A stretch of DNA of 64,000 nt from Trissonchulus latispiculum (Eukaryota; Nematoda; Enoplea; Enoplida; Ironidae): positions 54,741 through 118,740 of the forward strand of contig JASAND010004132.1 in the NCBI GenBank assembly GCA_030248195.1, in the 5' to 3' direction. Positions 23,414 to 33,406 of this stretch are shown piece after piece. Position 1 is the stretch's first letter, and every line of letters begins with the position of its first letter. The notes beneath the pieces were generated by a model. That model had not been told where the DNA came from. It ran no database searches and saw only the letters and a program-made list of their open reading frames with translations. Position numbers and translations under genes: made by a program.

Positions 23414-25107
23414 AAAACGGTTCTAGTTTGAGTAAGTTGTAGGTCGCTTTAGGAACTTTTCCAATGGATATACGTTCCCCGTAGATGATTTCACTGCCGT
23501 TTTACTACAATATAGGTACAATGCAGTCTCAGAGACCCTGAAAGACTTAGGTATGACTCAATCTACGCTCTGGAGAGTGCTGGTGAAGTGACTCTCTCTG
23601 ATTACCGCAATATCCGGTATTACTTAGCAAAAGCGGGTCTATTGACTCGTATCAATCGTAATAGTTCTGAACCCGCCGTAAGAGCACTGGTTAAATGACT
23701 CTTAAATTCTATGTAACCGAGCGCTGGTGAAATGGCTCGTCTCACACTGAAAAGTTAATTCGACAATCAAAGTTATTTTAATATTACAGAATTTCCAGGC
23801 ACTTCATAAACTGTAGGCTTACTGAACAGGTGAACCAGAGACACAGGTATGTTACAAGTGAGAATACCTAATTATGCACATTGATAATGATATGAAGTTA
23901 ACAAATAGTCACGTTAGCACGTCCCATCTTTCTAACTAATTATGCACATTGGTTTGCTCTTTTGAACATATGCTATACAGAGATTTCACAAAACAGACAA
24001 TCAAGTTTTAGAAACTACCAGCAACTAATATAGCATATAACAGCACAGTACTGAGTCGAACACGTAATCCACCAACTAATGTTGCACATTCAGTAAACAA
24101 ACATCGTATCATAGATAGTTTTCCAGGACTTTGATGTGAATTTTAAAACTCTTGGAAAAGCAGCTTACTTTACTCACTTATAATGAACAAGATGGCAAAC
24201 CTTTCGACAGATCCACAGATCGAAATTACCTTACTGATCCGGCTCAAAGGAATGTAATCCAATCAAATGTTCCACTGAGGAAGTAGGAAGGCAGGTGTGG
24301 GGACTGAGGAGTCGAGGGCACGTAATCAAATCAGACTGAACGGTTCTCGGCACCGTGGGCCAACAGACTTATCAGAACTAGGCGCTAACGGCCTGTATAA
24401 CAGATCACAAGACTGGTCTTACAAGACCGACCAAACTCTAACCAAGACAAACCCAAGACTGACCGGAAAAATGGGGGGAACCTGTCAGTCAAAACCCTAG
24501 CTCCGCCTCTCGACTATCCCAGGTGCGTGACGTGCAATTTTGGATACTGTAGTCGGAAAATCTTTGTGTCTCTTTTGATGCCAGGCGATTGTATTGTGTG
24601 AACGAAAGTTACGTAATTTTAGGTGACATAGTGGTTTGCTCAAGGGCTCATGGGGTTCCCCAAAATTCCCGATTAATCCTGATTAACCCCAAAGATAAGT
24701 TTTAACCTCTAAATTGCAAAATTACCCAAATTAAACGGTTTGTTCAAGTATTAACAGAATATGATTTAAGATCCCTTTTTCTATTAGAGTCTTTTGTATG
24801 TTTCTCAACAAAGAACGAATATGTCCAAAAACGACCAAACAAGTTACATAACAGTCAGCCAGAAGACTCCCAACAATTCAACAGATACGGCAGATACAGC
24901 AGTTCAATAGAGGACAGTTTAGGCTCAAAACAGGACTTAAAACAGATTATAGAGAGTACACACTTCGGCTCCTTTAGACTCAAAACCGATCCAAACGAGG
25001 TTCAAAACGCAAAAGCAAACATCTCAGCAACCTCAGCAACAACTCAAAACAGATTACTGCAAAACCAACTCAATCCCTTTTTCATTGCTTTTTCTACTTC
25101 CCTCACA
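23410..25107 (-). repeat. 3' LTR
   Basis: 1698 bp, TGATAAAACGG to TTCCCTCACA on the + strand. About 99.3% identical by eye to 40680-42377 at a constant offset of 17,270. It contains three related 20-24-bp motifs of type GAGYRCTGGTKAARTGRCTC at 23573-23596, 23682-23701 and 23719-23738, and two TAATTATGCACATTG copies at about 23870-23945. Confidence 0.97.
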
Positions 25108-25116
25108 CTCCTTCCC
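25108..25116 (-). promoter_or_regulatory. Polypurine tract
   Basis: On the - strand GGGAAGGAG abuts the first TG of the 3' LTR, the position of the plus-strand primer in LTR retroelements. It independently confirms the LTR edge. Confidence 0.75.
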
Positions 25117-26930
25117 GCAAAAAATGGGGTAATCTTTTACTAGGGGGAGGGATGATTACAGACAGTGACGGTAACGGTACAACTGGCAAACAAACACATG
25201 TAGTAACAGCTATGTACAAATATTGATGCTTAGGCCCATAACAGTGGTAGATTCTGTTCCTTAGTCTTGGAGATAGTTGGTTGGCATGGTGCAGCGATGT
25301 TGAGTAGAGTAGAGTAGAGGTGACCGGTTTCAGTCCACGTCGGTCAGAGCTCTGATGTGAAAGGTTGAAATCAGGACTGAAGGTAGGATGGGAAGGTGAT
25401 CGGTTATAGTCCGCATTGATCAGAGCTTCCGGGGCGCCAAAAGGCGTATTGGCCGGGGCATCGACAGCAGGTGGATGGGCAGAGGGAACTTCGATGGAAA
25501 CGTAGTCCGGTAGGTGGGTGTTCCACGGTTCTCCCTGACAGGGGGATGATGAAGGGTAGATACGGCCGCGAGTGAAGTATGCGGTCGTTTGGCAGACTTC
25601 CAAGGACCGGGAGCTATCCGGGTGGACAACGCCGTCGCCGTTGACATCATGAAACGGGGCATCGAACTACGGACCAGCCAATCATCGGAAGAATCGAACC
25701 ACGGACCAACCAAAGAAAAAACCACTGCTAGCAAAACAGCCTATAAGCGAACACAAACAAATAAGCAACACAAATAGACAAGCTAAAGCACACGCGATTA
25801 ACAAATTTCAAAGTCTTCAGCTCCTTTTCTATTTCTATCATATGCTAATAAACCCAAAGCAAAAGGACAAATGGGAAATCAGCGTGTGCAAGCACAAGGA
25901 AAACGAGGTGAGTACGTGCAGTGCAAGTGCGGTGTTAGTGTGTCTTAGTCAACTTGGAACACGCATCGCTCAAATCAATCAGGTTAGTTTCTTTCCAACA
26001 GGGTTAGTCAACTCCAACCAAGAACCTATGTGTAGGTGTGTGAGGCGTTAGTAGGTCAGTATTCAAACATTAAAAATTAAGCCCAAGAAAACAAGTGTTA
26101 GTTAAAACTTGGTTAAGGTGCGGAATGAGATCCAAGCAGATGGAAGGGTGAAGGCAGCCAAGCTTCAAAGAAAAATATCAAGCTAAAAATAGTACAGACA
26201 TAGCACGGGCCGGACAATAACTGCTACTTCCAAGTTTATTCGTGTTTATTCTTCATAATTAATTAAACCTAAGTTCCTTTTAATCAAGTTGATAAAAGTG
26301 CTAGCCTACAGTCTTTCCGTTGCGTGGTGCTCTAATCAAACCAAGTGTCTAGGAAATTGTGTCCAAACAAGAAGCAAATAACAACATAACAATAAGCGAA
26401 CGTGAAGCGATTAGTCAAAACATAGCGAACACAGAGCCTATACAACAAAAACATTAACAGTGCGATCAGTCGATTAACTATACATATTTACGTATCTTAG
26501 TAATCAATAATTAGTTCCAAAATCCCAACTTGTGGTCAAAAATAGTTTATTCCATCGAAAGTTAGTTAGTCCAAACACAGGTAGAAAGACAAATTCGTAT
26601 CTACGTTCTACGCTTCAAATTCCTGAATTAGAGTTCATTAGGGTCTTTTTCCGTTCAGCTATTCGAAATCAGTCAGTGCCCACCATAGCTAATACATCGG
26701 ACAATTATTATTTCAGCAGATCCGGATCGGTGCAGTACGTACAATAAACATGCAAACATGCGTGCGTTCCCGTAAGTTGTCTCATAACTTGTAATAAGGG
26801 AGTCAAACGGTAGGGAATGGGCAATTATCTGGATAGCGCGACAAGGCTGACAAGCTCTACCAAAAGCAATCACTAAAATCAGTTCTTACGGGAACACATC
26901 AACAGACACAGAAACAGAAACATGCAACAG
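25117..26930 (-). other. Long non-coding tail of the LTR element
   Basis: 1.8 kb between the last accessory gene and the polypurine tract. Two overlapping open frames (25103-25603, TTG start only, and 25420-25734) are Pro/Ser-rich and show no domain. I treat them as unsupported. Confidence 0.5.
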
Positions 26931-27602
26931 TTACAAGTCAGGGCATGCAAAGTCAGGCGGCAATTCAGGGTGCACACGGGGCAAAGCATCCAAAAACATG
27001 CGAACAGTACTGGGGACATGGTAGGTGGTCCAATAACAGCGGTTCCACCCCAGACGAGCTTTTAACACAAGCACACGTTCAGACAAGCACAAGCGATTAG
27101 GACAATGGTACTCAACATTATAGTCAGTGGGCATGCGGGACTGCAGACGTGACTTAGGGAGGGAGGACGCGTAGAGAAGGGAGAGGGGAGCAGCGCGAAT
27201 CTGTGTAGGAATACCATGATAAGACAAAGAATATCGCCAGAAACAATTTGTACAGAGAAGCGTGCACATGTCAGTTACCTCCGGTTCGAGGATGCGAACC
27301 GTCTTTCCGGGAGCAAACAATGCAGTAGTGCCTGGAGCAACGTAGATCTTGGTGGTCCGAAAACAGCGGCGCAGTGAATCAGGCAGCGGGAGGTCAAGGC
27401 GCTCAGGGCCTCGCTGGTGAGGCAAGAGCCAGGATTCTGCAGGGGGACCCGACTCATACTGGATGGTGGGAATGCGCGGCTCAGGTGGGAGTGTGGAACG
27501 AGGAACTCTATGGGACCCTGAAGGTGGAGACAAGCTAGACAGATCAGTAGAGGTGACAAAACTCTCAGAACCAGACAACCAGGCTTCGAGTGACAGAGGC
27601 AT
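26931..27602 (-). CDS. Element accessory gene C (NCFWR family)
   Basis: 223 residues from an ATG at 27602, third of three tandem paralogues downstream of pol. A Pro/Ser-rich N-terminus of about 75 residues precedes the conserved core: LC-x-NCFWR with Cys 117 and 120, HG at 129-130, CPNRLC with Cys 167 and 172, then VLVL and Trp 186. The Cys pairs are 46 residues apart, exactly as in genes A and B, which points to one zinc-binding fold (inference). No signal peptide or membrane segment is evident. The 93-nt gap to gene B suggests that all three share one transcript. Function is unknown; I recognise no family. Position after pol is where retroviral-type elements carry env or regulatory genes. 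Confidence 0.8.
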   Translation of the reverse strand: MPLSLEAWLSGSESFVTSTDLSSLSPPSGSHRVPRSTLPPEPRIPTIQYESGPPAESWLLPHQRGPERLDLPLPDSLRRCFRTTKIYVAPGTTALFAPGKTVRILEPEVTDMCTLLCTNCFWRYSLSYHGIPTQIRAAPLSLLYASSLPKSRLQSRMPTDYNVEYHCPNRLCLSERVLVLKARLGWNRCYWTTYHVPSTVRMFLDALPRVHPELPPDFACPDL

Positions 27603-27694
27603 CCTGCTTTAAGACTACAAACAAAAATAGAATACGGTCAGAAAAGTGTAACGCTCAGACAGCGGGAACCTAACTAGCAGCGGGACAGGACAAC

Positions 27695-28324
27695 TTATTC
27701 TCCTAAGATGTTAGGGACAAACAAAGGACTTTCACCTGGCATGCGCATTCGGAAATCAAGGATATCTCTAGGTAACCAAGCGGACAAGCAATGACAAACA
27801 GAATACAGAGCGGATATCGCATTCGGCTCTAGGCTCTGGACACCACGAGAGTGCATCCATCCTTCGAGCTCATGCAGTACAAGCACAGAAACATGTTGAC
27901 AGTAAATATTGGGACATCGAAAAATACCAGCGCCAAAACTAGGTATACTATCTATTAATCTATGTTTAATCGGGTTATTACATCTACGTACTTCATCTGA
28001 GACGGGATATACTGTGATAGGGACGCCATGAAAGTTTAAACCTACGCGCCAGAAACAGTTAACACAGAGAAACGTACAAACTTGCGCAATCTGGGGGCTT
28101 ACTAGATGAACTCTGGAATTGACCTTAAAATCCTTATGAGTGGGATCTGTGTAAACGTCTACCGTTCCGGGGAGCATCATGAGACCAGTGGGTGACTCGG
28201 CGGGGGTGCGACGTGGACCTTCAAACTCCTGCGGGCAATCTAGGCTATAGGGGATTTCTAATGCAGCATCATCACTAACGAACTCGGGTTCAGACAAGAC
28301 TTCAGGTGGGAGCTTCGGAGCCAT
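27695..28324 (-). CDS. Element accessory gene B (NCFWR family)
   Basis: 209 residues from the ATG at 28324; the codon before it is TTG. An acidic N-terminus of about 45 residues is followed by RVHL, then LC-x-NCFWR with Cys 87 and 90, HG at 99-100, CPNIYC with Cys 137 and 142, VLVL and Trp 156. Spacings match gene A and gene C exactly (CX2C-X46-CX4C-X13-W). The C-terminus ends with a PNILG motif that gene A also has (PNLLG). Likely a small metal-binding nuclear or RNA-binding regulator or host antagonist, but this is only inferred from the position and cysteine pattern. Confidence 0.82.
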   Translation of the reverse strand: MAPKLPPEVLSEPEFVSDDAALEIPYSLDCPQEFEGPRRTPAESPTGLMMLPGTVDVYTDPTHKDFKVNSRVHLVSPQIAQVCTFLCVNCFWRVGLNFHGVPITVYPVSDEVRRCNNPIKHRLIDSIPSFGAGIFRCPNIYCQHVSVLVLHELEGWMHSRGVQSLEPNAISALYSVCHCLSAWLPRDILDFRMRMPGESPLFVPNILGE

Positions 28325-28441
28325 CAATTGTTATTCCTAAAGGTAAGACGGGGACAGTGTAAACGCGACGGGGCTTAAGGATAAGTTATGATCAGTTCCT
28401 AATAACACATCAACCAACAGCATTGCAACACACAACATTCA

Positions 28442-29137
28442 TCACACATAATTATATTGATAGCCCAACAGGTTAGGTAGATAGAGAATAGTATCCTCCG
28501 ACATAGGCATGAAGGGATCACAAACAGAGGCAGGCAAATCAGGATGCACAAAACCGACTTTATCAAGCAAACTAATCTGGTACTCATCATACACAATATT
28601 AGTGGCATGCGACCAATCCTTATGCTCAAGCAACATAACAGTCTTATCAGATTGACAGTGAATATTCGGGCAACAAAACATCGGATCTTGGACAGCAGGG
28701 AACGCACGAAGAAGACAACGCTTGAAAATGTTTGTCTTCTTGAGGAATTTGTCCTCCAATGGGTACAGAACAAACGGAACACCATGAAACGACAAGCCAA
28801 ATCGCCAAAAACAATTCAAGCACAGATAGGCAGCCATTTGGGCAACATGCATACCTTCCTTCAACAGATGAACTCTACGATTTGGGGGAAACAACTCCGG
28901 GAAACGAGGATCTGTGGCAACGAAGTATCGGGTTCCTTGACGGACTCTGACCAGTCCAGATGGTAAGTGATCACGTTCCCTCAGGGGACCAATCTCATGG
29001 CTCATCAAGCTGTAGTACAACGACTCGGGGTCTGGAGGAGAAGACACAGGATTCTGCAGGACAGGATTGGGCGGAGGAGTTGGAGGCTGGTAGTCTACTA
29101 CAGGTTCATCTCGGTAGGGCAGATCCGTTGGCGGCAT
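28442..29137 (-). CDS. Element accessory gene A (NCFWR family)
   Basis: 231 residues from the ATG at 29137, which has a favourable A at -3. The frame is open a further 32 codons upstream but without ATG. A Pro-rich start precedes RVHL, LC-x-NCFWR with Cys 106 and 109, HG at 118-119, CPNIHC with Cys 156 and 161, VMLL and Trp 175. It is the closest of the three to pol. It shares its C-terminal PNLLG motif with gene B, so A and B look more alike to each other than to C. Function unknown. Confidence 0.82.
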   Translation of the reverse strand: MPPTDLPYRDEPVVDYQPPTPPPNPVLQNPVSSPPDPESLYYSLMSHEIGPLRERDHLPSGLVRVRQGTRYFVATDPRFPELFPPNRRVHLLKEGMHVAQMAAYLCLNCFWRFGLSFHGVPFVLYPLEDKFLKKTNIFKRCLLRAFPAVQDPMFCCPNIHCQSDKTVMLLEHKDWSHATNIVYDEYQISLLDKVGFVHPDLPASVCDPFMPMSEDTILYLPNLLGYQYNYV

Positions 29138-30202
29138 GGTGAAATCTCGGTTTATCCGCTCAAACCTGAACAACACACACGCGAATTTATATCCGTTCAA
29201 ACGGTTATTTCCCAAATATACAGACACAAACAAACAGCCAGAAGGAATTCTATTGGTGGACTGACGACTATGACGACTCTCACTATACTGTTAAAGTTAC
29301 TTCACTTTCAAGCCTCTATAATTAACTAATGGTTCACTGAATAATATTTCACGCAGCACACACAAGAAAACTAATAACTAAACAGACAATTAATTACTGA
29401 TATCAGATTCAAACAACAACACAATTATAAGAAAGAAAGAATGGTTTTTGTGTATTTTTTAAGATTTTTATGAATTTTATCTATTTTTATAGGGTGATTC
29501 TGTATTTTTTAACCTACTGTACAATGGAAACTACATTAGAGGAAATTACATCTTATAGTACAATCATTATAAGAGAACAGGAGACCTCTATGTTACAACA
29601 AAATAGTATTCACTTTACAATAGAGTCACGTGTTTTTTGGGTAATATTTTAAGCGGGTTTTACATCATTTTTATGGTGTTTAGTTTCAGAATGATCCTAA
29701 ACTTTTATATGCAGCGATTGTTATCGAAGCCACTACGGAAGCTGCATTCCGAGCACCTCACAGGGGCTTATAGCCCGAAGACCAGAACTTCTGCGAGTAC
29801 ATGCCTCTACCTGCGACAGATGTTAGGGTCGAGGTACTGTGCCCAACATGGAGCAGACGGCAATCAAAATACATTTCCTCCTCTAGTACGGATGTTATGT
29901 ACTGAGGCAATGCCCAACATGGAGCAACTTTAACACAATTCAAGGTTCTAGATCATCGGTTTAGATGTTGCAACCGAGACCTTTCAAACAAATAACAATA
30001 CTATTCGCAATTCGCAGTAAAGAAGTTGGTCAGACATGTTATACAGGAAAAGTTATACAAGTTTTCAATAAAGTAGAGCTTTACATAATTAGAGTGCAAG
30101 GCACTAGTTATGCTACTATACAAGGCATGTGACAGATAGATATGTTTACAGTCTTTACAATAATTCTATGTTACAGATCACAGGGTTGTTTAGCGTCCAA
30201 GT
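29138..30202 (-). other. Non-coding gap between pol and accessory genes
   Basis: About 1.07 kb without a supported gene inside the element. GCCCAACATGGAGCA occurs twice at about 29839 and 29911. It could hold a splice acceptor or subgenomic promoter for the accessory genes; none can be assigned. Confidence 0.4.
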
Positions 30203-33200
30203 TTACTGCTCAGACGAGTGTCGACCCGATAGGGGTCCAGAGGAAGACTTCCCATGTTGGGACTTCCTAAAGGGATTTCTAAAGATGGGGCTAGCACCAG
30301 AAAGCAATGGGCTTTCGGAGAATAGTTTCTCGACATTTGGTGCAGACGATCTGCCACCTTGGTTGGCACGATCAGCGGGGGACGACTGGTTGGAGGAGGA
30401 AGAAGATACTAACTCCATAATCGAGATTTTGGGGTTATTGCTGGTAGGCCATTTCCAGTCAGCTGGTGTTTGCACTGAAAGCACTACCATGAAATGATCA
30501 CTGTTTTCATTGTACAGATACAGTGCATTTCGTTCGTAACTTTGGCTAGAACCTAATAGAGCATCGGGCAGAAACTGTTGCCATGCCCATACTTTGCCAA
30601 ACTTTGAGTAAGATTGAATCGGAGTACGTAACCAGGCAGCAGTCAAAAATAACTCATCGTCAGTTGCATATTCTGCAGTTTTAGTCAGTCTATTTCTAAC
30701 AGCTTCTGGGTCAGTAAAAAGTGTCCGAAATCGGCGTTTATGTTCATAAGTAGAGAAAAATTCTAATAACCCACGCTTTACAGTTTTCCAATGATCTTCC
30801 GATCCCGTAATAGCTAGAGAGATAGCTCGATAGAAGCAATTTCCGTCACCCACCACATTGATTACCTCATATGGTTCGTGAAGGGGGGTGTGTCTCATCA
30901 TTTCCGGAAGACGATGCTCTACTGGAAGGCCGCGTAATAAGGCCATATGTCCTTGCCAACGTGCATCTACAGGATTAAAAAAGTTCCTACGATTAAATGC
31001 TATGGGATCATTTTCGGGAGAAAGTGATTCCTCTCCTACGAATTGCGGAATGCTGTCAGTTTCAGAAGCAGACTCTTGCGAGGAAACTACAACCTTTGGC
31101 GGAACGACACTTTTCTGTTTAGGAGAGAGAGGTACACGTTTCCTAGGCTGAACGGGAGGTTTCTCGGGGCTAGTGTCAGGACGACTGACCTTAGATCTCC
31201 GGCTGGGTTGTTTGCGGACGAATGGCTTGGGAGTCTCATTTTCGGAAGGTGAATCGGCTGGGGGTGGCGTCTTAGGTAGGTTAGCTTTCTGTAACTTGGA
31301 AACATTCTTAACCGGTTGTTCGTCAGGGATAGGAGATTCAGCTCTATCAGAGCCTTCGTCGTCGTGATCGTGAACGGGCGCGGTAATCACACGAGGTTCA
31401 ACACAGGGGTACATATTATTGAACTGTACCTTGACCCTCTTGGCACGGCGATTGCCGGCAGGGTATACTTCCGCAACACAACCGACAATTTTCTCGACAC
31501 GGTATGGGCCAATCTTCTTATCTAAAAGTTTATAGACTTGATCGCGCTTAGCTACATTCGAAGCCTTAATCATGACTAAATCACCAACCTGGAATTTTGG
31601 TTCTACAGCGTTTTTATTATAATTTCTATCGTTTTCCCGTGCAGCGCCGATCTTTTCGCGTGCTAACGACCAAGCAAGTTGGAGTGCCTCAGTGGCTTCC
31701 CGCACATAGTCGAATCCAGAATACTTTCTATCGGTGGGAATTGAAACGTTAGTAGCACTGGGAAGAACAGGATCCCAAGCATGCAGCAAATAATGAGGGG
31801 TTTCGCCTGTAGTCGAATTAATGGAGGTGTTGTACGCAAACTGGCAGTACGGTACCATATTATCCCACTCTAGGTGGTTCTCGGTAACCGTAGCAAGCAT
31901 ATCCAACAGTGTCCTATGCCAGCGTTCGACCTGTCCGTTTGCGGCAGGATGATATCTAGTGGTTTCAAGTTTGCGAGTCTGTACCTGTGAGCAAATTTCC
32001 TTATTCAGCTGGGCGACAAATTCTTTGCCCTGATCTGAGATCAACAACTTTGGAGAGCCATACTGTAAAATAACAAATTCGAGAAAACTTTGTGCAATAG
32101 AGTAAGCGGTTTTGTTCTTAATGGGGATGGCAATCACATATTTTGAAAAGGCATCAATGAAGCTCAAAATGTGTTTCATCCCGCTTTTGGAAGTTTTGCT
32201 GACATCCATTAGATCACAGTGAACGCGTTCGAAAGGTTCGACAGCCATGGGAGCATGTCGAAGCAGGGCTTTTGGGTTCTTCGGGGGACCCTTTCGTTTT
32301 TGGCAGCGGGGACAAGATTCAACCCATCGCTTAACATCAGCGTACATTCCGGGCCACCAGAAATGCTGCGATAATCTGAAGCTAGTTTTATTCCGACCGC
32401 CGTGTGCGGCATAAGGGCTATCATGGCATGCGGCTAAAGCTTCGTCACGCAAACTTTCGGGAACGGCTAACACTTCCAAAGTAGTGTCCCTGACCTTTTC
32501 GAGATGAACTAATACGTCGTCGCGCATGTCACATTGTTCGGCCAATGACGTAATTTTGACAGCCAAATTGAAATTACTAGGTAAATTTCCCAGCGTTTTA
32601 TAGTCAATAATTCCTTTCAAAAGTAAGTCCTCGCGCTGCAGAGTTTGCAACTTAGCCCAAGATTTAGGATTTAAAGAGAGGTTAGAATTGTCCCGGACGG
32701 CATGGTGAAAAACGTCACTAAAAACGGCTGTCACCGGATCAACTCGCTTCGAACGACCAGCTTCCGGTGAGACTTCTACCGGCTTTTCATAAGCTTTACT
32801 TGGATAGTCTAAATCTAGTATGCGTGGTCGCGGGGCTGGTTTACGGTCCGGCTCATCTTCGCTTGTTTCCGAGCTAGAAATTTTCCGCGCACTCCTCAAT
32901 TTCGGTTGTTTTTCAGGTGATGGTTGACCTTGTTCCTCATCAGAATCGCTGGAGCTAGAGGGTTGCGAAATCTTTGAAACTTTGGATCGAACGGCTGGCG
33001 GTCCCTTTTTTGCTCTTAATTTGTTAACAACAGCGACATTAGGGTCTCGGGCCCGTCGGGCCTGTCCACGAATAATAACCAGATTTATGTGAGCGACTAG
33101 CTCCTCACTCTCGTCCTGATAAATTTGCACAAATTTTCTGTCATTTTCCTGTTCATCTCCTAACAGACCCTTTGCAATATCGGCAAATAGAGGATTCCTA

Positions 33201-33406
33201 GAGAGTCCATCTGCGTTCCTAAGCTGAGGATTATTTCGGTGCTTAATTTCAAAGTCATATTCTGAAAACGTCATTTGCCAACGGGCTAATCGAGAATTTC
33301 GGGGTGGATGCTTCATCAACCAGCGTAGCGCAGAATGATCAGTGAACAAGGTAAAAGGGGGACCACCATAGAGATAATGACGAAAATGCTCGATTCCAAA
33401 TTTCAT
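30203..33406 (-). CDS. pol: Pol 3' part: RNase H end, integrase, OTU protease domain
   Basis: 1067 codons from the ATG at 33406; the real product continues from the upstream RT frame. Residues 1-70 finish RNase H (FTDHSAL, then HRNN...ADGLSR). A linker of about 200 residues rich in charge and Ser follows. Integrase: zinc finger His 328, His 335, Cys 365, Cys 368; catalytic Asp 398, Asp 458 and Glu 494 with the canonical 35-residue gap; GPY at 633-635. After a basic, Pro/Ser-rich stretch (680-800) comes an OTU-type cysteine protease module: GDGNCFYRA with Asp 854 and Cys 857, and a SDHFMVV strand with His 971. OTU enzymes usually cleave ubiquitin chains. All key residues are present, so it may be active. 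Confidence 0.93.
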   Translation of the reverse strand: MKFGIEHFRHYLYGGPPFTLFTDHSALRWLMKHPPRNSRLARWQMTFSEYDFEIKHRNNPQLRNADGLSRNPLFADIAKGLLGDEQENDRKFVQIYQDESEELVAHINLVIIRGQARRARDPNVAVVNKLRAKKGPPAVRSKVSKISQPSSSSDSDEEQGQPSPEKQPKLRSARKISSSETSEDEPDRKPAPRPRILDLDYPSKAYEKPVEVSPEAGRSKRVDPVTAVFSDVFHHAVRDNSNLSLNPKSWAKLQTLQREDLLLKGIIDYKTLGNLPSNFNLAVKITSLAEQCDMRDDVLVHLEKVRDTTLEVLAVPESLRDEALAACHDSPYAAHGGRNKTSFRLSQHFWWPGMYADVKRWVESCPRCQKRKGPPKNPKALLRHAPMAVEPFERVHCDLMDVSKTSKSGMKHILSFIDAFSKYVIAIPIKNKTAYSIAQSFLEFVILQYGSPKLLISDQGKEFVAQLNKEICSQVQTRKLETTRYHPAANGQVERWHRTLLDMLATVTENHLEWDNMVPYCQFAYNTSINSTTGETPHYLLHAWDPVLPSATNVSIPTDRKYSGFDYVREATEALQLAWSLAREKIGAARENDRNYNKNAVEPKFQVGDLVMIKASNVAKRDQVYKLLDKKIGPYRVEKIVGCVAEVYPAGNRRAKRVKVQFNNMYPCVEPRVITAPVHDHDDEGSDRAESPIPDEQPVKNVSKLQKANLPKTPPPADSPSENETPKPFVRKQPSRRSKVSRPDTSPEKPPVQPRKRVPLSPKQKSVVPPKVVVSSQESASETDSIPQFVGEESLSPENDPIAFNRRNFFNPVDARWQGHMALLRGLPVEHRLPEMMRHTPLHEPYEVINVVGDGNCFYRAISLAITGSEDHWKTVKRGLLEFFSTYEHKRRFRTLFTDPEAVRNRLTKTAEYATDDELFLTAAWLRTPIQSYSKFGKVWAWQQFLPDALLGSSQSYERNALYLYNENSDHFMVVLSVQTPADWKWPTSNNPKISIMELVSSSSSNQSSPADRANQGGRSSAPNVEKLFSESPLLSGASPIFRNPFRKSQHGKSSSGPLSGRHSSEQ
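30467..30871 (-). other. OTU deubiquitinase-like domain in pol
   Basis: Covers residues about 846-980 of the integrase frame. The GDGNCFYR signature lies at 30829-30850 and the catalytic His codon at 30494-30496. Cys-to-His spacing of 114 residues fits OTU domains. The domain is C-terminal to the integrase GPY region, separated by a disordered linker. Confidence 0.85.

Noticed and set aside
24297..24500. Open frame inside the LTR
   Set aside because: 67 codons, no domain, opposite strand to the element.
25103..25734. Two overlapping - strand frames near the 3' LTR
   Set aside because: One has only a TTG start, they overlap in different frames, are Pro/Ser-rich and show no domain; one runs into the LTR.
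28544..29329. + strand open frames opposite accessory gene A
   Set aside because: They mirror the real gene on the other strand; the cysteine-spacing conservation supports the - strand frame.
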